DNA of 22,875 bases from positions 1 to 22,875 of IMG/VR virus record IMGVR_UViG_3300001533_001524. One strand, written 5' to 3'. The notes under the pieces were generated by a model. It searched no databases. It had not been told where the DNA came from and saw only the letters and a program-made list of their open reading frames with translations. Shown here in pieces: positions 8,070-15,042 of this stretch (position 1 is the first letter of the stretch; the number at the start of each line of letters is the position of its first letter). A program made the position numbers and the translations under genes. Origin of the DNA: a virus.

Positions 8070-8381
8070 ATGAAAAAGTATGCAGCATTTGATGGGATTA
8101 ATATGGAGTATGAACAATTCGGTACAATTGAAGAAGCTCGTGAATGGTTGGAAGAAGGGTTTCTTATTGATGGTGAAGGATACCATCCTGATTTAAAAGG
8201 TTGTAGAATATTCAAGTTGTTTGAAACCGTGGATTATGAAGTGGTTGATAAAAAGTCAAATTACAAATATGACTATGAAGATGATGCTCCTGAAGGGCAT
8301 GAGGAGGAAGCATGGCCTTATAGTACAGAATTTGATGAAGTTTGGAAACATAAATTTGTGCCGGTAAAAGAAGAAAAATGA
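8070..8381 (+). CDS. Acidic hypothetical protein (103 aa) between the two PolA parts
   Basis: The ATG at 8070 is preferred to TTG 8064. The protein is very acidic (DYEDDAPEGHEEEA near residue 67) and starts MKKYAAFDGINMEYEQF. The start and the T-x-EEA motif resemble the protein at 10126, so the two may belong to one family of small phage proteins. It lies between the exonuclease and polymerase genes and could be a connector or regulator, but there is no direct evidence. No enzyme motif. Confidence 0.55.
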   Translation: MKKYAAFDGINMEYEQFGTIEEAREWLEEGFLIDGEGYHPDLKGCRIFKLFETVDYEVVDKKSNYKYDYEDDAPEGHEEEAWPYSTEFDEVWKHKFVPVKEEK

Positions 8382-8491
8382 AAACACAAAAAGAAACTGT
8401 ATCAAGAGAACATGCTATTTTTTTATTGGCACAACATGCGCATATTTTAGGATGGTTTCAATTTACAAATAAAGAATTAGAAGGTTTTTAA
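8378..8491 (+). CDS. Very small ORF (37 aa)
   Basis: The start overlaps the preceding stop (ATGA at 8378-8381), the same coupling used throughout the module. It fills most of the otherwise empty gap before the polymerase. The product MKTQKETVSREHAIFLLAQ... ends ELEGF and is predicted helical. It has no known family. Support is positional only. Confidence 0.45.
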   Translation: MKTQKETVSREHAIFLLAQHAHILGWFQFTNKELEGF

Positions 8492-8537
8492 AAAGAAATG
8501 ATTTAGTAAAAAATCCAAAAGTAGTAAATACAATAAA

Positions 8538-9926
8538 ATGAATACAGATACTAAATTTGCATACGAATTACTTCACGATGGTATTTTAGCTTTAGCGGAA
8601 GCTGAAAAAAACGGTTTACGAATTGACGTAGATTACATTAAAAAACAGAAAAAAGAAATTTCTGAAAAAATAAAATTACTGGAGCAGGAAATTTACGATA
8701 GTAAGTTTTATAAAGATTGGAGTAAAACTACTACTAAAACAGTTAACATTTACAGCGGTCAGCAATTAGGAAATTATCTTTACAAAACAAAAGGGTTAAA
8801 AATCAGAAAAGAAACCAAAGGAGGTGAGGGTAGTACTGATGAAGAAGCTCTAAGGCTTTTAAACATTCCTGAATTAAACACTTTGCTTGAAATTAAAAAG
8901 CTGAAAAAAGTACGTGATACTTATCTTGCACAGTTTGAACGTGAAACAATAAATGGTTGGATTTATCCTTTCTATAATTTGCATAATGTAGTCAGTTTCA
9001 GAGGCAGTTCAAATTCCCCAAATTTTCAAAACATACCCAAACGTGATAAAGAATCAATGCAGATTACACGCAGGGCAATTTATCCACGTAAAGGACATCA
9101 GTTATTGGAATTGGATTACAGTCAGCTTGAAGTCAGAATTGGGGCGTGTTATTCGGGAGATAAAAAACTGATTGATGATATACTACATGGGGATATGCAC
9201 CGTGATACAGCAATAGAATTATTTAAGATTAGAAACTTTGATAAAGCTGAACCTACTCACAATATGTTAAGGCAAGCTGCAAAAGGAGCTTTTGTATTCG
9301 CTCAATTTTACGGTGATTATTATAAAAATTGTGCGATTAATTTAGTTGAAAATTGGGGTAAATTATCAAAAAGTGTGTGGAAAACAGGGCAGGGAATTGA
9401 TTTTGAGGATAGAAAACTTTCTGACCATTTAATAGAACAAGGTTTAACCAGTTTTAAAAAGTTTGAAAAGCATGTACAAGAAGTAGAATACAACTTTTGG
9501 AAAAAACGGTACAAAACGCATGACAGGTGGCGTGAAAACCTTTGGAAAGAGTATCAGGAAAATAGCTATATTACCAGCAAAACAGGGTTTACTTTTCAGG
9601 GAATTATGAAAAGAAATGATGTAACGAATTATCCTGTACAGGGTGCGGCGTTTCATTGTTTGTTGTGGAGTTTAATCGAGGGTACTAAAGCTCTGAAAAG
9701 AATGAAAATGGATTCAGTTATCGTAGGACAAATACACGATGCAGTGATTTTTGATGTTAATCCTAAAGAACTGAAAAAATTGGTTAAAATTATGCAATGT
9801 ATTATGTGTAATGATGTACGTCAACATTGGCCGTGGATTACCGTTCCATTGGAGATAGGTGCAGAATTGTGTCCGGTGGATGGTAGTTGGGCTGAAAAAG
9901 AGGAAATTGAAATTAACAAGTTATGA
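8538..9926 (+). CDS. polA: Family A DNA polymerase, polymerase domain only
   Basis: The protein of 462 residues holds the palm, fingers and thumb of PolA without an exonuclease domain. Seen: the thumb-to-palm block SFRGSSNSPNFQNIP (residues 153-167); motif A LELDYSQLEVR (D193, E198); motif B R245-x3-K249 to FYG (257-259), with one residue more than E. coli PolA between Lys and Tyr; motif C GQIHDAVIF (H400, D401), with Ala where E. coli has Glu. Both metal-binding aspartates are present, so it should be active. It would be the replicative polymerase, with proofreading supplied by the 6859 protein. The ATG at 8538 follows an A-rich leader, and the stop overlaps the next start. Confidence 0.92.
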   Translation: MNTDTKFAYELLHDGILALAEAEKNGLRIDVDYIKKQKKEISEKIKLLEQEIYDSKFYKDWSKTTTKTVNIYSGQQLGNYLYKTKGLKIRKETKGGEGSTDEEALRLLNIPELNTLLEIKKLKKVRDTYLAQFERETINGWIYPFYNLHNVVSFRGSSNSPNFQNIPKRDKESMQITRRAIYPRKGHQLLELDYSQLEVRIGACYSGDKKLIDDILHGDMHRDTAIELFKIRNFDKAEPTHNMLRQAAKGAFVFAQFYGDYYKNCAINLVENWGKLSKSVWKTGQGIDFEDRKLSDHLIEQGLTSFKKFEKHVQEVEYNFWKKRYKTHDRWRENLWKEYQENSYITSKTGFTFQGIMKRNDVTNYPVQGAAFHCLLWSLIEGTKALKRMKMDSVIVGQIHDAVIFDVNPKELKKLVKIMQCIMCNDVRQHWPWITVPLEIGAELCPVDGSWAEKEEIEINKL

Positions 9927-10114
9927 AAGATTTAATTGAATCGCTTGAAACCAGAAAACAATACATTGAAGAATATTATAATCCAAATGATAGAAAAATA
10001 GCTTTATTTGAAGTTGAAACATTACTGAAAATAGTAAACAAACATTCAGGCAAAAAACCTAAAAGAATTAGGAGTAACAGAAAAACAAAAGGATTTTTTA
10101 ATCAATCAAATTAA
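9923..10114 (+). CDS. Small basic hypothetical protein (63 aa)
   Basis: Start overlaps the polymerase stop (ATGA at 9923-9926). A helical first half (LIESLETRKQYIEEYY) leads into a basic tail KKPKRIRSNRKTKGF that could contact nucleic acid. No family recognised. Translational coupling to the polymerase suggests a related role. Confidence 0.5.
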   Translation: MKDLIESLETRKQYIEEYYNPNDRKIALFEVETLLKIVNKHSGKKPKRIRSNRKTKGFFNQSN

Positions 10115-10125
10115 AATTTATAGAT

Positions 10126-10332
10126 ATGAAACGATTTTTGTTATTTGAAGGATTGGAGTATTATCCATCTGGAGGGGTGTATGATTTTGTTGCCTCTTTT
10201 AATACTTTAGAAGAGGCTCAAAACCAACCAAATGAAAATATTGATTGGCAAAATATTCTTGATTTAGAAACAGGTAAAAAATATAAAAAAATTCCATATT
10301 CTGATATATGGACTGAATTATTAAATTTATAA
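10126..10332 (+). CDS. Small hypothetical protein (68 aa)
   Basis: Starts 11 nt after the previous gene. The N-terminus MKRFLLFEGLEYYPSGGVYDF and the TLEEA motif resemble the 8070 protein, and a DLETGKKYKKI segment follows. It is probably one of a family of short alpha/beta phage proteins. Function unknown. Confidence 0.55.
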   Translation: MKRFLLFEGLEYYPSGGVYDFVASFNTLEEAQNQPNENIDWQNILDLETGKKYKKIPYSDIWTELLNL

Positions 10333-10337
10333 ATAAT

Positions 10338-10574
10338 ATGGAAAAAAGAAAAGTAGAACCAGAAACAGCATTTATTGTTGACAGGGAAAACATCTCTGTA
10401 CATAATGTAGTGATGAGTAAACGTTTTTATGCAGCTTGTGCAGCAATGCAGGGAATATTAGCAAACGAACAATTAAGGATAACAATTTTAGCGGATGAAA
10501 GAAATGGACATCCAAACTTAATTGGAATTGCTTATGAGTATGCAGATGAACTCTTAAACAAAGAAAACCAATAA
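10338..10574 (+). CDS. Small hypothetical phage protein (78 aa)
   Basis: Five nt separate it from the gene before, and four nt from the clamp loader. It contains the helical segment RFYAACAAMQGILANE and ends in a helix AYEYADELLNKE. I recall similar short proteins in many phage genomes (a helix with AMQGLLAN, then a C-terminal helix with YADALL), all of unknown function. It is probably cytoplasmic. Confidence 0.55.
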   Translation: MEKRKVEPETAFIVDRENISVHNVVMSKRFYAACAAMQGILANEQLRITILADERNGHPNLIGIAYEYADELLNKENQ

Positions 10575-10578
10575 CAAA

Positions 10579-12540
10579 ATGATCTATCAGAAGCATCGTC
10601 CAAAAACATTTGATGAAGTAAAAGGAAACAGGGATGTAGTGGCAGCATTAAAAGCAATGTTAAAAACACCTGAAACAATGCCTCATTCCTTTTTATTTCA
10701 TGGCCCAACAGGTACGGCCAAAACAACCTTAGCAAGAATTGTAGCTAATGAATTAGGTTGTAGTGAAAACAACATCATTGAAATTGATACAGCGCAGTTT
10801 AGAGGGATTGATACTATTCGTGATTTACGAAAAAACATTCAGTACACACCTTTAGGTGGTGGTAAACGTGTTTATATAATTGATGAATGTTTTGTTAAAG
10901 GTACAAAAATTAAATTAAGCAATGGAAATAGCAAATCAATAGAAGATGTTTCAGTGGGTGATTCTGTTTGTAATTTAACTGGAAATGGAAAAGTAACAAA
11001 CACTTTTGTAAATAAAGTAGATTTACAAAGAGTTGTAAAAGTTACTCTTTCAAATAAACAAACAATCACGTGCTCATGTGACCATTTGTTTTATACTAAT
11101 AAAGGATGGGTTAAAGCAAAAAACCTTGAAAATTGTTTTGTGTATTCTAATATTAGTTGTAATTTTGTGGGTAACATTAAATTAGAAAAAACACAAAAGT
11201 ATGAAAACAGAAATGAGACCTTGCCCTATCTGCAAAACACTGTTTGTTTATTACTTGAACAGAACAGCAAAAAACAACAAGAAAGTTTGCAGCAGGAAAT
11301 GTGCGGATATATACAATGCACAGAACAGAGTAGGGAAAAAATGGAAAAAAGAATCCCGACTAAAATTATCACAATCCAGAAGAACGCTTTTAATGGAAAC
11401 AGAGAGGGGAGAGCAAATACGCAAAACACATTCCCTTCGTATGCAAATAAAAAACCCAGCAAAGAATCCAAAGACAATCCAAAAAGCAAAACAAACAAAA
11501 AGGATAAATGGAACATTGCATATTTGGAAAGGAACAAGGGGGGGCAATGGGAAATTAACACAACCACAAATACTTTTAGCAACAGCTTTAGGTTGGGAAA
11601 TGGAATTTCCAATAAAAACAGGACACAACCAAAAAGATTTGTCTGGATTTCCTACTTGTTACAAAGTAGATTTGGGGCAGCCGAATTTAAAAATAGCGAT
11701 AGAAGTAGATGGCAAATTACACAATTGGAAGCAACAGAAATTAAAAGACTTAAAAAAAGAAAAAAAGTTAAAAGAATTGGGGTGGAGAGTGTTGCGTTTT
11801 ACAAACAAGGAAATAATGACAGATATTTCAAAAGTGTTATTGGTGATAAAGAAAGAAATCAAGGGTTTGTAGAATTATATGATTTTGAAGTAGATTCCCA
11901 TCCTTCTTATTTTGCAAATGGAGTTTTAGTACATAACTGTCACAAAATTACAAGTGATGCTCAAAACGCTTTTTTAAAGATACTTGAGGATACACCGAAA
12001 CACATTTACTTTATCCTTTGTACAACTGATCCACAAAGTTTATTACCTACTGTAAAAGGAAGGTGTAGTCAGTTTCAAACAAGTGTATTAACTGATAAGG
12101 TAATGGGGGAATTGTTATCTGAGGTTGCAGAAAAAGAAGGGGTTACACTTGATGAAAAACTAATAGAAACCATTACAGAAAGCAGTCAGGGACACCCACG
12201 CAACGCTTTAACCATACTTGAACAAGTATTGCAAGTACCTGAAAAAAGGCGTTTAAGGGCTGCTAAAAAAGCCTCTGAGGAAAAGTCTGAAAGTATTGCA
12301 CTGTGCAGGGCTTTAATGTACAGGAAAAGCTGGAAAGAAGTTTCAGCTATATTAAAGGGTTTAAAAGGACAAGACCCTGAAAGCATCCGGAGAGTAGTTT
12401 TAGGTTATGCAACAAGTGTACTGTTAAACAAAGATGATGGGAATGCTTTTGCAATCCTTGAATGTTTTGAAGACCCCACGTATAACATCGGATTTCCAGG
12501 AATTGTGCTTGCGTGTCAAAGAGTTTTAAATTACGAATAA
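10579..12540 (+). CDS. dnaX: Clamp loader ATPase (DnaX/RFC-like) precursor containing an intein
   Basis: The 653-residue precursor would give a 303-residue mature AAA+ clamp loader after removal of a 350-residue intein. N-extein (1-103): MIYQKHRPKTFDEVKG is the classic DnaX start, with Walker A GPTGTAKTT (42-50). The intein splits the Walker B/DExH motif after YIIDE; the C-extein resumes at C454 with CHKITSDAQNAFLKILED, then sensor 1 (FILCTTDP), KGRCSQF and sensor 2 GHPRNAL. Joined, the motif reads IIDECHK, which fits DnaX. The zinc-binding CxxC module of bacterial DnaX is absent. It opens and loads the clamp at 3915. Splicing is required for ATP hydrolysis, because the intein lies in the catalytic motif. 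Start is ATG at 10579. Confidence 0.92.
   Translation: MIYQKHRPKTFDEVKGNRDVVAALKAMLKTPETMPHSFLFHGPTGTAKTTLARIVANELGCSENNIIEIDTAQFRGIDTIRDLRKNIQYTPLGGGKRVYIIDECFVKGTKIKLSNGNSKSIEDVSVGDSVCNLTGNGKVTNTFVNKVDLQRVVKVTLSNKQTITCSCDHLFYTNKGWVKAKNLENCFVYSNISCNFVGNIKLEKTQKYENRNETLPYLQNTVCLLLEQNSKKQQESLQQEMCGYIQCTEQSREKMEKRIPTKIITIQKNAFNGNREGRANTQNTFPSYANKKPSKESKDNPKSKTNKKDKWNIAYLERNKGGQWEINTTTNTFSNSFRLGNGISNKNRTQPKRFVWISYLLQSRFGAAEFKNSDRSRWQITQLEATEIKRLKKRKKVKRIGVESVAFYKQGNNDRYFKSVIGDKERNQGFVELYDFEVDSHPSYFANGVLVHNCHKITSDAQNAFLKILEDTPKHIYFILCTTDPQSLLPTVKGRCSQFQTSVLTDKVMGELLSEVAEKEGVTLDEKLIETITESSQGHPRNALTILEQVLQVPEKRRLRAAKKASEEKSESIALCRALMYRKSWKEVSAILKGLKGQDPESIRRVVLGYATSVLLNKDDGNAFAILECFEDPTYNIGFPGIVLACQRVLNYE
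10888..11937 (+). mobile_element. Intein in clamp loader Walker B motif (350 aa)
   Basis: Block A begins with Cys1 (CFVKGTKIKLSNG). GDSVCNLTGNG follows, then block B ITCSCDHLFYTNKGW with H66 as the catalytic His; the usual TxxH Thr appears as Ser63. Blocks F and G (YDFEVDSHPSYFANGVLVHN, residues 331-350) end in His349-Asn350 and are followed by the +1 Cys of the extein. All residues needed for splicing are present. The splicing parts are about residues 1-100 and 328-350. The part between is not a normal in-frame endonuclease: in the intein frame it is a polar Lys/Asn/Gln-rich chain, while the +1 frame encodes the endonuclease at 11201. The target, a highly conserved replication ATPase motif, is typical for inteins. 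Confidence 0.93.
11201..11872 (+). CDS. Homing endonuclease (Vsr/EDxHD-like) nested out of frame inside the intein
   Basis: A 223-residue protein in the frame one base ahead of the intein. It has its own ATG at 11201 behind an A-rich leader (AAAACACAAAAGT), like other starts here, and its own TAG at 11870-11872. N-terminus: a zinc-finger-like C8-x2-C11...C30-x3-C34. Next comes a NUMOD3-like DNA-binding stretch (GKKWKKESRLKLSQSRR, 45-61). The C-terminal nuclease domain (about 150-215) is Vsr/DUF559-like: KVDLG (D157), IAIEVDGKLH (E168, D170, H174), then ELGWRVLRFTNKEI. The order agrees with EDxHD-type homing endonucleases, first known from fractured genes with split inteins. It would cut intein-less clamp-loader genes so that the intein is copied in. 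Confidence 0.87.
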   Translation: MKTEMRPCPICKTLFVYYLNRTAKNNKKVCSRKCADIYNAQNRVGKKWKKESRLKLSQSRRTLLMETERGEQIRKTHSLRMQIKNPAKNPKTIQKAKQTKRINGTLHIWKGTRGGNGKLTQPQILLATALGWEMEFPIKTGHNQKDLSGFPTCYKVDLGQPNLKIAIEVDGKLHNWKQQKLKDLKKEKKLKELGWRVLRFTNKEIMTDISKVLLVIKKEIKGL

Positions 12541-12551
12541 AAATTAAAGTT

Positions 12552-12863
12552 ATGTTAGGATTTTTTCCAACCAAAGAGGATAGGTTAAAAAGGGTATGTG
12601 TACATTTAAGGAATTGGTTTAATCCAATTAAAATAGAAACAAGAAAAATAAAATCATATTATCCAAGTACATTAAAAGTAACAACTTATTCTTTTCCTGT
12701 TGTAAAATGTGCAGAGATTGAAGTAAACAAAAAAGTTGCAGGGTTTCATGTTTATACAGAGGATGGGATGATAATAATTAAAAATGAAACCAGCGAATAT
12801 AAATTTCCACCTGAAATGTTAGGTAGGGTAATTAAAGGATTTAATAATAAAATCAAAATTTAA
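12552..12863 (+). CDS. Hypothetical protein (103 aa)
   Basis: The ATG at 12552 is chosen over a GTG at 12513 inside the clamp-loader gene, because it sits behind a leader (TAAAAATTAAAGTTATG) identical to that before the 13141 gene. The protein is basic at the N-terminus and then beta-rich (TLKVTTYSFPVVKCAEIEVNKKVAGFHVYTEDG is one continuous strand-rich region, read in pieces). No catalytic motif or known family was recognised. Confidence 0.55.
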   Translation: MLGFFPTKEDRLKRVCVHLRNWFNPIKIETRKIKSYYPSTLKVTTYSFPVVKCAEIEVNKKVAGFHVYTEDGMIIIKNETSEYKFPPEMLGRVIKGFNNKIKI

Positions 12864-12868
12864 TCAGA

Positions 12869-13129
12869 ATGGAGATGGTAGCAAAAACAAAAAGAAAAGC
12901 AAGTCAGGAAAATGAACTTGTAAATGATGGTGATAAAGTATGGATTACAATTTCCAGAAACGTCAATTTGGGGAACTACGAAAGCTATAAACTTGATGCA
13001 GGTTTTAGCCGTACTATTCAGGATGGGGAAGACCCTATGGAACTATTAGCTGAAGCAGAAGCAGAACTTTCTGTGTTTGTGAATAAAAAAGCAAGAGTGT
13101 TAAAAAAGAAAAGAACAAGAACAAATTAA
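12869..13129 (+). CDS. Conserved-type small phage protein (86 aa)
   Basis: Starts 5 nt after the previous gene. The core KVWITISRNVNLGNYESYKL, followed by DAGFSRTIQDGED, looks like a group of small phage proteins found near recombination genes, recalled from many phage genomes and without known function. The C-terminus is basic (KKARVLKKKRTRTN). Its partners here are the 13141 protein, SSB and RecA, so it may assist recombination. That link is inference. Confidence 0.6.
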   Translation: MEMVAKTKRKASQENELVNDGDKVWITISRNVNLGNYESYKLDAGFSRTIQDGEDPMELLAEAEAELSVFVNKKARVLKKKRTRTN

Positions 13130-13140
13130 AAATTAAAGTT

Positions 13141-13623
13141 ATGAATTACGAAAGGGACATGAACATTGACGAATCGGCACTGGATGTAGAATGGTTAGAA
13201 CAATCCAGTCTTGTAATGAAATATGCAAGGCACGAAGCCGAAGCTGAAAAAGCTAAAGATTTATCAAAAGAAAACCTTGATTTAGTTAGAGCTAAACTTG
13301 ACAAGGATGTAAGGTCAAATCCTGAATCTTATGGTATTGAAAAAATAACCGAAACAGTTGTTTCCAATACTATTATCACGCAAGACGAATACCGTACTGC
13401 TTATGCAGTTTACCTTGAAGCCAACTTCAATTACAGTTTGGCTAAAAATGCTATGAAAGCAGTAGTACAAAGAAAAGACGCTCTTGAAAACCTTGTAAGG
13501 CTGCATGGACAGAATTATTTTGCAGGGCCTAAAATTCCACGAGATATTACAAAAGAACGATTGAATCGGGATGCTACAAGGGAAGCTAACAATAAGAAAG
13601 TCAAGCGTTTAAGAAAAAAATAA
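13141..13623 (+). CDS. Helical phage protein of a recombination neighbourhood (160 aa)
   Basis: The start follows a 17-base leader identical to that at 12538-12554. The protein is mostly helical, with segments EAEAEKAKDLSKENLDLVRAK and AVVQRKDALENLVRLHGQNYF, and ends in a basic tail KKVKRLRKK. The N-terminal pattern IDESALDVEWLEQ and the segment GQNYFAGPKIPRD match, from memory, a phage family seen next to RecA/Sak4-type recombinases and SSBs. A recombination-mediator role like that of T4 UvsY is possible but unproven. Its neighbours are SSB (13697) and RecA (15020). Confidence 0.65.
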   Translation: MNYERDMNIDESALDVEWLEQSSLVMKYARHEAEAEKAKDLSKENLDLVRAKLDKDVRSNPESYGIEKITETVVSNTIITQDEYRTAYAVYLEANFNYSLAKNAMKAVVQRKDALENLVRLHGQNYFAGPKIPRDITKERLNRDATREANNKKVKRLRKK

Positions 13624-13640
13624 AATTTTATTAAAAAAGT

Positions 13641-13671
13641 ATTTAAAAACAAAATTATTTTAGTACATTGC
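13641..13671 (+). promoter_or_regulatory. Promoter candidate for the SSB gene
   Basis: In the 73-nt gap before SSB, ATTT (13641-13644) is followed after 19 nt by TACATTGC (13664-13671), a weak form of TAnnTTTG. The spacer carries AAAATTATTT, and TGTAAAACA follows at 13674-13682; both blocks are shared with the better promoter at 1498-1528. This suggests the two genes are controlled together. Confidence 0.45.
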
Positions 13672-13696
13672 ACTGTAAAACATTAATTTTAAGAAA

Positions 13697-14674
13697 ATGA
13701 AAAGAAAAAAAATGAGCGCAGGAAAAAGCCGTTTTAGAGGCCGTATTAAAGAAAATACCAAAAAACGTAAAAGGGGTTCAGCTTATGGTTATTTAATAAT
13801 TCCTCAAGGAGTAAAGGTGTTTAATCCAGAACCGGATACTACGGTTAAGATGGATATTATGCCGTATGAAGTAACCGACAAAAAACATCCTGATTCACCA
13901 ATAGCGGAAGTAGGTGAACTGTGGTACAAACGTCCTTTTAAAATTCATCGTGATGTAGGTGTGGATAATGACAAAGAAGTTTGCCCTACTTCATTTGGTA
14001 AAAAATGCCCTATTTGTGAATACCGGACAAAATTGCTTAGAGAAGATGGTGATAAAAAAGAAGCTGATGCTTTGAAACCGAGTAACAGAAACCTTTATGC
14101 GATTATTATTAAAGGTAAAAAGGGTGAGGATAAAGTACACCTGTTTGACTTTTCAGATCATCATTTTCAAAAGGTTTTTGAAGAACAACTTGCAGACCTT
14201 TATCCAGATGAATTTGAAGTATTCCCAGACCATCAGGAAGGGTACACAGTTGCAGTAGTGTTTGCAGAGGATACTTATAAAGGTTGGAAATTTCCAAAAC
14301 CTACACGTTTTGACTTTCTGGAAAGAAAAGAACAATACGAAGATGATATTCTGGATAGTGTACCAAAACTTGATGAATGTCTTGCTGTATTGTCTTATGA
14401 GGAACTTCGTGCAAAATTCTTTGAAATTGAGGAAGATGACGATGAAGAGGAAGAAGAACAACAGGTTAGAAAAACCAGAAAACCGAAAGTAGAAGAGCCG
14501 GAAGAAGAAGAGGATGAACCCGAAGATGAGGATGATGAGGAGGATGAAGATGATTACGAAGAAGAGGAGGATGAGGACGATGATGACGACGAGGAAGAAG
14601 AAGAGGAAGAGGAGGAACCCGAACCCCCTAAAAGAAAACGTAAAGTATCAAGTACCACAAGACGGAGAAGATAA
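13697..14674 (+). CDS. ssb: Single-stranded DNA-binding protein, gp32-like, zinc-containing
   Basis: Coats single-stranded DNA at the fork. Residues about 1-28 are basic. The core has a His-Cys-Cys-Cys set, H84-x11-C96-x7-C104-x2-C107 (KIHRDVG, then VCPTSFGKKCPICEYR), spaced as in the T4 gp32 zinc site. The DNA-binding core runs to about residue 240. The tail, about 245-310, is very rich in Asp/Glu, as in SSBs that recruit partner proteins. The last residues are basic (PPKRKRKVSSTTRRRR), which is unlike the plain acidic tip of bacterial SSB. At 325 residues it is similar in length to gp32. It has its own promoter and is followed by the RHH and recA genes. Met6 is an alternative start. Confidence 0.85.
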   Translation: MKRKKMSAGKSRFRGRIKENTKKRKRGSAYGYLIIPQGVKVFNPEPDTTVKMDIMPYEVTDKKHPDSPIAEVGELWYKRPFKIHRDVGVDNDKEVCPTSFGKKCPICEYRTKLLREDGDKKEADALKPSNRNLYAIIIKGKKGEDKVHLFDFSDHHFQKVFEEQLADLYPDEFEVFPDHQEGYTVAVVFAEDTYKGWKFPKPTRFDFLERKEQYEDDILDSVPKLDECLAVLSYEELRAKFFEIEEDDDEEEEEQQVRKTRKPKVEEPEEEEDEPEDEDDEEDEDDYEEEEDEDDDDDEEEEEEEEEPEPPKRKRKVSSTTRRRR

Positions 14675-14676
14675 CT

Positions 14677-15042
14677 ATGGTAATTCTGAGTAAACAATTA
14701 AAAAAGAAAAGAGGAAGCGGTGTTACTATGATAGGAACTTATGTTCCTAAAAGGGTAGCATCCCTTCTTTCTTTATATTGTCTGGCACATGGTAAAACTA
14801 AAACTTCTATCGTTAAAAACCTGATAAATGAATGGGTGGATAGCAATGTTAAAGACAATGAGGATGAACTACTTGAACTTATTGCTCAACGTGCTTTTGA
14901 AAGCTGGAGCAATAATGTAGAAAAAAGAAAAAGCTGGAAAGACTTTGTAGGAAATTTAGAAAAAGAATTAGAAAAGAATTATTTAGAAAATCATAGTGAA
15001 ACCATTATTAAATTAATTCATGGTAAAAAGAACGAGAACTAA
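14677..15042 (+). CDS. Ribbon-helix-helix-like protein (121 aa)
   Basis: Two nt separate it from the SSB stop. The segment from about residue 20 (TYVPKRVASLLSLYCLAHGK, then TKTSIVKNLINEWV) has the strand-helix-turn-helix pattern of the RHH/CopG-type DNA-binding fold. A charged helical C-terminal half follows and may oligomerise. Its 3' end overlaps the recA start by 23 nt. It might regulate the SSB-RecA cluster. The fold assignment is by pattern only. Confidence 0.55.
   Translation: MVILSKQLKKKRGSGVTMIGTYVPKRVASLLSLYCLAHGKTKTSIVKNLINEWVDSNVKDNEDELLELIAQRAFESWSNNVEKRKSWKDFVGNLEKELEKNYLENHSETIIKLIHGKKNEN

Noticed and set aside
11226-11628. Two long - strand ORFs inside the intein
   Set aside because: They are shadows of a T-poor + strand, which removes stops from the reverse frames. 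They are rich in Phe, Leu, Cys and Ser, without domains.
10888-11937. Compensating sequencing frameshifts as the cause of the out-of-frame endonuclease
   Set aside because: The endonuclease has its own ATG with an A-rich leader and its own stop exactly at the splicing-domain border, and the intein frame is stop-free across it. Two chance indels would not give this. It cannot be fully excluded without reads.
14153-14492. ORFs overlapping the SSB gene on both strands
   Set aside because: Low-complexity shadows; the SSB frame explains the region completely.
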